Positions 57,872 to 64,000 of a stretch of 64,000 nt of DNA are shown here, in pieces. Numbering within the stretch: position 1 is the first letter of the stretch; each line of letters starts with the position of its first letter. Source of the stretch: Sphaerisporangium krabiense (GTDB lineage Bacteria > Actinomycetota > Actinomycetes > Streptosporangiales > Streptosporangiaceae); assembly GCF_014200435.1 (NCBI RefSeq), contig NZ_JACHBR010000002.1, positions 1,044,501 through 1,108,500 on the forward strand, given 5' to 3'. Under the pieces are notes generated by a model. That model saw only the letters and a program-made list of their open reading frames with translations. It had not been told where the DNA came from and made no database searches. The position numbers and the translations under genes are program-made.

Positions 57872-59371
57872 GTGATCGACAGGCGATCGTTCCTCGTGCT
57901 GGGGCTGGCCTCCGGAGTGCCGCCCCTGCGGGTCTCCTATGGGGACCCGTTCACGCTGGGCGTCGCCTGCGGCGATCCCTCACCGGACGGGTTCGTCATC
58001 TGGACCAGGCTCGCCCCGGCGCCGCTGGCCGAGGACGGTCTCGGCGGGATGCCCGCGGCGCCGGTGCCGGTCTACTGGGAGGTCGCCACCGATCCCGCCT
58101 GCGCGCGGGTGGTGCGGCGCGGCACCGAGGAGGCCGTGCGCGAGTGGGCGCACAGCGTGCACGCCGAGGTGGCCGGGCTGGAGCCGGGCCGCGAGTACTG
58201 GTACCGCTTCAAGGCGGGCACCTACGTCTCGCCGATCGGCCGTGCGCTCACCGCGCCGCCGCCCGCCTCGCTGCCGAAGGCGCTCACGCTCGCGGTGGCC
58301 TCGTGCGCCAACTACCAGCACGGACACTTCACCGCCTACAGCAGGATGGCGGGGGAGCACCCCGACCTGGTGCTGCATCTCGGCGACTACATCTACGAGT
58401 ACGGCAAGGGCGAGATGCCGTGCCCGGGCGGCAACGCGCGCGAGCACGAGGGCCCCGAGGCCCGCACGCTGACCGGCTACCGCCGCAGGCACGCCCTCTA
58501 CAAGACCGACGCCGACCTGAGGGCGGCGCACGCCGCCGCGCCGTGGGTGCCGATCATGGACGACCACGAGGTCCGCAACAACTGGACGAGCCTGCTGCCC
58601 GCCGAGCGGCGCGAGGCGGCGTTCCGCGCGTACTACGAGCACATGCCGCTGCGCCGCTCGTCCGTCCCGCGCGGGCCGATGATCAAACTGTTCCGGCGCC
58701 TGCGCTGGGGGCGGCTCGCCACCATCCACATGCTGGACACGCGCCAGTACCGGGACCCGCTGATCTGCGGCGCGGGGTTCGAGGAGTGCCCCGAGTCGCG
58801 CGAGCCCGGCCGGACGATCACCGGCGCGGAGCAGGAGCGCTGGCTGCTGGAGGGCTTCCGCGAGTCCGGGGCGCTGTGGGACGTCATCGGCCAGCAGGTC
58901 TTCTTCGGCCAGCGCGACCGGGGGCGCGGCGGCGAGAAACTGGTCAGGCAGGACGCCTGGGACGGCTACTCCGCCTCGCGCACCCGGGTGACCCGCGGCT
59001 GGCTGGACGCGGGCGTGCGCAACGCCGTCGTGCTGACCGGGGACGTGCACTCGCACTGGGCGGGCGACCTGGCGCTGGACTACGACGACGACGCCTCGAC
59101 CCTGGTCGGCACCGAGCTGGCCGTCACCTCCGTGACCAGCGGGGGCGACGGCCGCGACCATGACCGGGCCAGGGAGGCGCTGCTGGCGAAGAACCCGCAC
59201 CTGAAGTTCCATCTGAGGCGCCGCGGCTACCTCATGGTCAAGGTGGAGCCCACCGCGCTGGTCGCCGACTTCAAGGTGCTCAAGTACGTGAGCACGCCCG
59301 GCGCTCCGGCGCACACCGCGGCGAGCTTCGCGGTGCCCGACAAGATCCCCGGACTGCTGCGCAGGCCCTGA
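57872..59371 (+). CDS. phoD: PhoD-type alkaline phosphatase (Tat-exported)
   Basis: 499 residues from GTG 57872. The first residues include DRRSFLVLGLASG, a twin-arginine (Tat) signal. A fibronectin-like N-terminal domain (to about 125) precedes the catalytic domain: LAVASCANYQHGHFTAYSRM, LVLHLGDYIYEYG, IMDDHEVRNNW and VVLTGDVHSHWAGDL supply the metal-binding Cys, Asp, Asn/His ligands expected for PhoD (Fe/Ca). It releases phosphate from phosphodiesters and monoesters outside the cell. A TTG start at 57845 is possible. No clear PHO box is seen upstream. Its place between pdxS and pdxT is unusual. Confidence 0.9.
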   Translation: MIDRRSFLVLGLASGVPPLRVSYGDPFTLGVACGDPSPDGFVIWTRLAPAPLAEDGLGGMPAAPVPVYWEVATDPACARVVRRGTEEAVREWAHSVHAEVAGLEPGREYWYRFKAGTYVSPIGRALTAPPPASLPKALTLAVASCANYQHGHFTAYSRMAGEHPDLVLHLGDYIYEYGKGEMPCPGGNAREHEGPEARTLTGYRRRHALYKTDADLRAAHAAAPWVPIMDDHEVRNNWTSLLPAERREAAFRAYYEHMPLRRSSVPRGPMIKLFRRLRWGRLATIHMLDTRQYRDPLICGAGFEECPESREPGRTITGAEQERWLLEGFRESGALWDVIGQQVFFGQRDRGRGGEKLVRQDAWDGYSASRTRVTRGWLDAGVRNAVVLTGDVHSHWAGDLALDYDDDASTLVGTELAVTSVTSGGDGRDHDRAREALLAKNPHLKFHLRRRGYLMVKVEPTALVADFKVLKYVSTPGAPAHTAASFAVPDKIPGLLRRP

Positions 59372-59501
59372 GCCCACCAGGGGAAGTCCTGGGCGGTTTG
59401 GGGTGTTGTTCCGCTTGGCCCTACGCTTTTGACGCCCGTCGCCGCAGGAGGCGTCCGACCCCGCGCGCGACCGCCCGAGCGATGAACGGAAGGAACGACC
59501 G

Positions 59502-60101
59502 GTGACCTCTGCGCCGACGATGCCGACGATCGGCGTGCTCGCCCTCCAGGGCGACGTGCGTGAACACGCCCGATCCCTCGAGGCCGCCGGGGCCAGGGCC
59601 GTGGCCGTGCGCCGCCCGGCCGAGCTGGACGCGGTGGACGCCCTGATCGTGCCCGGCGGGGAGTCCACGACCATGTGGAAGCTCGCGGACGCCTTCGAGA
59701 TGCTCGAACCGCTGCGCGCGCACATCAAGGGCGGCATGCCGACCTACGGCTCCTGCGCCGGCATGATCATGCTGGCCGACCGGATCGAGGGCGGCATCGA
59801 CGGCCAGCAGACGATCGGCGGCATCGACATGGTCGTGCGCAGGAACGCCTTCGGCCGCCAGATCGATTCTTTTGAGGCATCCTTGGACTTCGCGGGACGC
59901 GGCCCGCTGCGCGCCGTCTTCATCCGCGCCCCATGGGTGGAATCCGTGGGGCCGGACGTCGAGGTGCTGGGGGTGGCCGAGCCTGGGGATAGGATCGTCG
60001 CGGTCCGGCAGGGACCTCTGCTCGCGACGTCCTTCCACCCCGAGCTGACCGGGGACGCGCGGGTTCATTCGTATTTTGTCGAGATGGTGAGGGAGCTCTA
60101 G
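59502..60101 (+). CDS. pdxT: Pyridoxal 5'-phosphate synthase, glutaminase subunit
   Basis: 199 residues, class I glutamine amidotransferase. The nucleophile Cys is in [10 protein letters not shown] and the His/Glu pair in [30 protein letters not shown] and [12 protein letters not shown] complete the pattern. It hydrolyses glutamine and channels ammonia to PdxS. GTG 59502 follows GGAAGGAACGACCG. yebC starts 3 bases after the stop. Confidence 0.96.
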   Translation: MTSAPTMPTIGVLALQGDVREHARSLEAAGARAVAVRRPAELDAVDALIVPGGESTTMWKLADAFEMLEPLRAHIKGGMPTYGSCAGMIMLADRIEGGIDGQQTIGGIDMVVRRNAFGRQIDSFEASLDFAGRGPLRAVFIRAPWVESVGPDVEVLGVAEPGDRIVAVRQGPLLATSFHPELTGDARVHSYFVEMVREL

Positions 60102-60104
60102 CCG

Positions 60105-60857
60105 ATGTCCGGCCACTCCAAATGGGCGACGACGAAGCACAAGAAGGCCGCGCTGGACGCCAAGCGGGGCAAGCTTTTCGCCAAGCTCATCAAGAACATC
60201 GAGGTGGCGGCCCGCACCGGCGGCCCGGACGCGGACGGTAACCCCACCCTCTACGACGCCATCCAGAAGGCGCGCAAGAGCTCGGTGCCGATCGAGAACA
60301 TCGAGCGCGCGCGCAAGCGCGGCGGCGGCCTTGAGGCCGGCGGCGCCGACTGGCAGACCATCATGTACGAGGGGTACGCGCCCGGCGGCGTGGCCGTGCT
60401 GATCGAGTGCCTCACCGACAACCGCAACCGCGCGGCGTCGGAGGTGCGCGTGGCCATGACCCGCAACGGCGGCTCCATGGCCGACCCCGGCTCGGTGGCG
60501 TACATGTTCAACCGCAAGGGCGTCGTCATCGTCCCGAAGGGCGGCGGCCTGGGCGAGGACGACGTGCTGACCGCGGTCCTGGACGCCGGCGCCGAGGAGG
60601 TCAACGACCTCGGCGAGTCGTTCGAGGTCGTGTCCGAGGCGGGCGACCTGGTGCCGGTCCGCAAGGCCCTGCAGGAGGCCGGCATCGACTACGACTCGGC
60701 CGAGAGCAGCTTCCTGCCCACGCTGAGCGTCCCTCTGGACGAGGACGGCGCGCGCAAGGTGTTCCGCCTGATCGACGCCCTGGAGGACAGCGACGACGTG
60801 CAGAACGTCTACGCCAACTTCGACGTCAGCGACGACGTCCTGGCCAAGCTCGACTGA
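60105..60857 (+). CDS. yebC: YebC/PmpR family protein
   Basis: 250 residues, full length. [20 protein letters not shown] is the invariant start; [40 protein letters not shown] and [12 protein letters not shown] are family blocks. YebC proteins were described as transcription regulators and are now also linked to relief of ribosome stalling at prolines. The pdxT-yebC-ruvCAB order is conserved in actinobacteria. ATG 60105 lies three bases after pdxT. Confidence 0.96.
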   Translation: MSGHSKWATTKHKKAALDAKRGKLFAKLIKNIEVAARTGGPDADGNPTLYDAIQKARKSSVPIENIERARKRGGGLEAGGADWQTIMYEGYAPGGVAVLIECLTDNRNRAASEVRVAMTRNGGSMADPGSVAYMFNRKGVVIVPKGGGLGEDDVLTAVLDAGAEEVNDLGESFEVVSEAGDLVPVRKALQEAGIDYDSAESSFLPTLSVPLDEDGARKVFRLIDALEDSDDVQNVYANFDVSDDVLAKLD

Positions 60858-60911
60858 GCCACCGGAAATCGGTTCGCCCGGTTAGGTGGGTTTCGCCTAG
60901 GTTTGTCCGTC

Positions 60912-62096
60912 GTGCAGATCCGTGACCTGACGCCCGGCGACCTGGACGCCGTGCTGGACAACCGCAAGCGGGCGTTCGGCCCCCTGCCCGCGAGCAGCGC
61001 CGCCACGTGGCGGGCCCTGGTCTCCCCGGTGCTCCCCGAAGGCCGCTACCTCGGCGCCTTCGACGGCGGCCGGCTGGTCGCCACCAGCCGGATCAACCAC
61101 TACGAGCAGTGGTGGCACGGCCGCGCGCTGCCCGCGGGCGGCATCGCGGGCGTCACCGTCGCGCCCGAGGACCGCGGGCGCGGGGTCGGCGGCCTGCTGA
61201 TGCGGGCCACCATCGAACGCTGCGCCGAGCTCGGCCACGCGGTCTCGGCGCTCTACCCCACCACCACACCGCTGTACCGGGGCACGGGCTGGGAGCACGC
61301 GGGCGCCCGCCTGCGCGTCACCGTGCCGGCCGAGGGGTTGCGGGCGCTCGCCCCCCGCGACACCGCGGTCGCGGTGCGCCGCGCCGGGCCCGGCGACGTC
61401 GCCGCGATCCGGGCCCTGCTCGGGCGCCTGCACGCCGCCACCCGCGCCTGCGGCCCCGTGGTCGAGGAGGAGCGGGTCCTGCGCCTCTGGCTGGAGGACG
61501 ACGACGACTTCTCCTACCTCGCCGACGACGGCTACCTGCTGTACCGCTGGGACGGCGACGGGCTCGACGTGGACAACCTCGTGGCCGGCTCCGAGGCGAC
61601 GGCGCGCGCCCTGTGGTCGCTGGTCGGCAGCGCCTCCTCCGTGGCCGCCACGGTGACGGCGACCGTCGAGCCGGACGACCCGATGCTGTGGCTGCTGCGC
61701 GACCGCTCCACCGACACCGTCAAGCGCACCGGGTGGATGTTCCGGATCATCGACCTGCCCGCCGCCGTGGCCGGGCGCGGATACCCGGCCGGGGTCACGC
61801 TGGACGCGGTCGTCGAGGTGAGCGACCCGCAGCGCCCCGCGAACTCCGGGTCCTGGCGGCTGTCGGTCGCCGCGGGCCGCGGCGAGGCCGTCCGCGCCGG
61901 CCGGTCCTCCGGTCAGGGCCTTCGACCCGGTGAGGACGTCACCCGGCTCACCATCGGCGGCCTGTCGGCCCTGTTCGCGGGCGTCCAGGTGAGCGCCCTG
62001 CGCCGCGCCGGGCTGCTGACCGGCGGCGCGCCCGCGACCGACGACCTCCTCGCCTGCGCCTTCGCCGCCAAGCCGTACATGATCGACTACTTCTGA
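60912..62096 (+). CDS. Eis-like GNAT N-acetyltransferase
   Basis: 394 residues from GTG 60912 (TTG 60903 is possible). The first GNAT domain has [20 protein letters not shown] for acetyl-CoA and [17 protein letters not shown] with the Tyr used as general acid in Eis. A second GNAT fold and a sterol-carrier-like C-terminal domain follow, and the chain ends in [10 protein letters not shown]: in Eis the C-terminal Phe carboxylate takes part in catalysis. Eis proteins acetylate aminoglycosides and protein lysines at several sites; the substrate here is unknown. It stands between yebC and ruvC, so may be read through from the upstream operon. Confidence 0.9.
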   Translation: MQIRDLTPGDLDAVLDNRKRAFGPLPASSAATWRALVSPVLPEGRYLGAFDGGRLVATSRINHYEQWWHGRALPAGGIAGVTVAPEDRGRGVGGLLMRATIERCAELGHAVSALYPTTTPLYRGTGWEHAGARLRVTVPAEGLRALAPRDTAVAVRRAGPGDVAAIRALLGRLHAATRACGPVVEEERVLRLWLEDDDDFSYLADDGYLLYRWDGDGLDVDNLVAGSEATARALWSLVGSASSVAATVTATVEPDDPMLWLLRDRSTDTVKRTGWMFRIIDLPAAVAGRGYPAGVTLDAVVEVSDPQRPANSGSWRLSVAAGRGEAVRAGRSSGQGLRPGEDVTRLTIGGLSALFAGVQVSALRRAGLLTGGAPATDDLLACAFAAKPYMIDYF

Positions 62097-62215
62097 CGGC
62101 GCCGCCGCCGTCCGCCGCGCCGGGACGCCCGGTGTGTCGGAGGGTGCGCGGCCGCGGCGGCCGGGGTAGAGTTCGGGGCCGAACAGGTGTTCGGCGGTCT
62201 TGGGGAGGCGTGCCG

Positions 62216-62776
62216 GTGCGGCTACCGGAGCTGAGGGTCATGGGGGTCGATCCCGGCCTCACCCGGTGCGGCCTCGGCGCCGTCGTCGGCCGCGCGGGCG
62301 CGCCGCTCACCCTCGTCAAGGTCGGCGTCGCGCGCACGCCCGCGGGCGACGAGATCGGCGCGCGCCTGGCCGCCATCGAGACCGAGATCGAACGCTGGCT
62401 CGACGAGGTCAGGCCCGACGCGGTCGCCGTCGAGCGCGTCTTCAGCCAGAGCAACCTGCGCACCGTCATGGGCACCGCCCAGGCGTCCGCCGTGGCCATC
62501 CTGTGCGCCGCGCGCCGCGGCCTGCCCGTCGCGCTGCACACGCCCTCCGAGGTCAAGGCCGCGATCACCGGGTACGGCAACGCCGACAAGGCCCAGGTCG
62601 GCACCATGGTCACCCGCCTGCTCCGCCTCGACGCCATGCCGAAACCGGCCGACGCCGCCGACGCGCTGGCGCTCGCCATCTGCCACATCTGGCGCGGCGG
62701 CACCCAGAACCGCCTGGCCCAGGCGCTCGCCAGGGCCAGGCCCGCCCCCGCGCCCGCGAAGGGAACCGCCCCGTGA
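62216..62776 (+). CDS. ruvC: Holliday-junction resolvase RuvC
   Basis: 186 residues from GTG 62216, seven bases after GGGGAGG. Catalytic acids are Asp in [11 protein letters not shown], Glu in [21 protein letters not shown] and the Asp pair of [12 protein letters not shown]. It cuts Holliday junctions with RuvAB. The Ala/Pro-rich tail after HIWRGG is typical of actinobacterial RuvC. The stop overlaps the ruvA start (GTGA). GTG 62210 is an alternative. Confidence 0.96.
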   Translation: MRLPELRVMGVDPGLTRCGLGAVVGRAGAPLTLVKVGVARTPAGDEIGARLAAIETEIERWLDEVRPDAVAVERVFSQSNLRTVMGTAQASAVAILCAARRGLPVALHTPSEVKAAITGYGNADKAQVGTMVTRLLRLDAMPKPADAADALALAICHIWRGGTQNRLAQALARARPAPAPAKGTAP

Positions 62777-63393
62777 TCGCCTCCGTCTCCGGGCGCGTCG
62801 CCGGCCTCGCCCCCGACTCCGCCGTGCTGGAGGTCGGCGGCGTCGGCGTCCTGGTCCACTGCACCCCGGCCACGCTCGCGTCGCTGCGCGCCGGCGAGCA
62901 GGCCAGGCTCGCCACCTCCCTGGTCGTCCGCGAGGACTCCCTCACGCTCTACGGCTTCGCCACCGACGACGAGCGCACGGTCTTCGAGATGCTCCAGACC
63001 GCCTCCGGCGTCGGCCCCAGGCTGGCGCTGGCCATGCTCGCCGTCCACACGCCGAACGCCCTGCGGGTGGCGGTGGCGAGCGCCGACGTCAAGGCGCTGA
63101 CCATGGTGCCGGGCATCGGCCAGAAGGGGGCCCAGCGCATCATCCTGGAGCTGAAGGACAAGCTCGGCACGCCGGACGAGGCCGTCGACGCCGCGCTCAA
63201 CGGCCGCGCCCGCAGGCAGGCGTGGCGCGACCAGGTCCACTCCGGCCTGGTCGGCCTCGGGTACTCCTCCAAGGACGCCGACGAGGCCGTGGCCGCCGTC
63301 GCGCCCGACGCGGACGCCGAGGAGGCCGCCGGCCGCGAGCCGTCGGTCGCCACCCTCCTGAAGGCGGCCCTGCGGGCCCTGAGCGTGCGATAG
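62773..63393 (+). CDS. ruvA: Holliday-junction DNA-binding protein RuvA
   Basis: 206 residues. Domain I (OB fold) begins [20 protein letters not shown]; domain II has two helix-hairpin-helix motifs, [16 protein letters not shown] and [19 protein letters not shown]; domain III ([18 protein letters not shown]) contacts RuvB. It forms tetramers on the junction. GTG 62773 overlaps ruvC; ruvB follows nine bases after the stop. Confidence 0.96.
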   Translation: MIASVSGRVAGLAPDSAVLEVGGVGVLVHCTPATLASLRAGEQARLATSLVVREDSLTLYGFATDDERTVFEMLQTASGVGPRLALAMLAVHTPNALRVAVASADVKALTMVPGIGQKGAQRIILELKDKLGTPDEAVDAALNGRARRQAWRDQVHSGLVGLGYSSKDADEAVAAVAPDADAEEAAGREPSVATLLKAALRALSVR

Positions 63394-63402
63394 GGGCCCG
63401 CG

Positions 63403-64000
63403 ATGAGCCTGGAGAGAGATCTGGTGTCCCCGGACGCCGAGGGCGACGAGCGGGCGATCGAGTCCGCGCTGCGCCCCAAGCGTCTGGCCGAGTTCATCGG
63501 CCAGACCCGCGTGCGCGAGCAGCTCTCGCTGGTGCTCGAGAGCGCGCTGCGCCGCGACCGCCCCCCGGACCACGTCCTGATGAGCGGCTCGCCCGGCCTC
63601 GGCAAGACCACCCTCGCCATGATCATCGCCGCGGAGCTGGGCATGCCGCTGCGCCTGACCTCCGGCCCCGCCCTGGAGCGCGCCGGCGACCTCGCCGCCA
63701 TCCTCTCCACGCTGTCGGAGGGCGAGGTGCTGTTCATCGACGAGATCCACCGCATGTCCCGCCCCGCGGAGGAGATGCTCTACCTCGCCATGGAGGACTT
63801 CCGCGTCGACATCGTCGTCGGCAAGGGTCCCGGCGCCACCGCCATCCCCCTGGAGATCGCGCCGTTCACGCTGGTCGGCGCCACCACCCGCGCGGGCCTG
63901 CTGCCCGCCCCCCTGCGCGACCGGTTCGGCTTCGTCGCCCACATGGACTTCTACGACGTCGAGGAGCTGGAGCAGGTCCTGCGCCGCTCGGCGGGCCTGC
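63403..64000 (+). CDS. ruvB: Holliday-junction helicase RuvB (5' part, cut by window end)
   Basis: The first 199 codons are present. ATG 63403 starts [20 protein letters not shown]. RuvB blocks seen are [19 protein letters not shown], Walker [21 protein letters not shown], Walker [39 protein letters not shown] (sensor 1 and Arg finger region) and [17 protein letters not shown]. It is the AAA+ motor that drives branch migration. The frame is open to the last base. Confidence 0.96.
   Translation, partial: MSLERDLVSPDAEGDERAIESALRPKRLAEFIGQTRVREQLSLVLESALRRDRPPDHVLMSGSPGLGKTTLAMIIAAELGMPLRLTSGPALERAGDLAAILSTLSEGEVLFIDEIHRMSRPAEEMLYLAMEDFRVDIVVGKGPGATAIPLEIAPFTLVGATTRAGLLPAPLRDRFGFVAHMDFYDVEELEQVLRRSAGL

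Overview
The window is 64 kb of high-GC DNA from a filamentous, sporulating actinomycete. The evidence is pervasive G/C at third codon positions, frequent GTG starts, a SsgB-type sporulation protein, Lsr2, phosphatidylinositol mannoside (PIM) enzymes, DUF5753-type XRE and DUF3618 proteins, and the actinobacterial order thrS-HIT-pgsA-acyltransferase-pimA ... pdxS ... pdxT-yebC-ruvCAB. The Streptosporangiales (Nonomuraea, Sphaerisporangium or Actinomadura relatives) are my best guess; gene content alone cannot fix the genus. It is ordinary chromosome: I see no insertion sequence, integrase, CRISPR array or biosynthetic gene cluster.

Layout. 0-9.6 kb: the end of a glycoside-hydrolase-like protein, an N-acetylglucosamine-kinase-like gene, a PAP2-like membrane protein, a Cys-rich protein, a translationally coupled pair (receiver/flavin-reductase fusion plus cyclic-nucleotide-domain histidine kinase), a secreted GH20 hexosaminidase, and a YeiH transporter with a 43-aa membrane partner. 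9.9-21.7 kb: a Ser/Thr kinase, a Gly-Cys-Val tRNA operon with a clear promoter, an ArsR regulator, hutH, a dehydrogenase-RidA fusion divergent from a LysR gene, pabB/pabC, a divergent LVIVD/DUF305 lipoprotein pair, an ssgB-like gene and tRNA-Val(CAC). 21.8-28.4 kb: an XRE regulator, an SPW protein, topoisomerase IB, a holin-like/DUF3618 pair, an esterase, NAD kinase and lsr2.

29.4-39.6 kb reads as a dormancy or hypoxia (DosR/OsdR-type) locus: SRPBCC-like protein, Zn-alcohol dehydrogenase, CBS-BON protein, universal stress protein, DevS-like sensor, DevR-like regulator, Hsp20 and DUF1876. Its DevS-like protein has Arg in place of the phosphoacceptor His and has no ATPase domain. Four separate tandem-repeat arrays (27, 17, 44 and 33 bp) lie in or beside the sensor, regulator and hsp20 genes. 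This is the most unusual part of the window.

39.6-64 kb is mostly housekeeping: a branched-polyamine-synthase-like protein, a GH25 lysozyme-like protein, thrS, a HIT protein, a large alkaline-phosphatase-like membrane protein, a second GHL10-type hydrolase, an EF-G paralogue, the PIM operon (with an 18-codon frame bridging pgsA and the acyltransferase), a LemA-like protein, a DUF3048 lipoprotein, pdxS and pdxT split by phoD and a repeat/hairpin block, yebC, an Eis-like acetyltransferase, and ruvCAB running off the end. All functions are inferred from recognised motifs and gene order; no database search was run.
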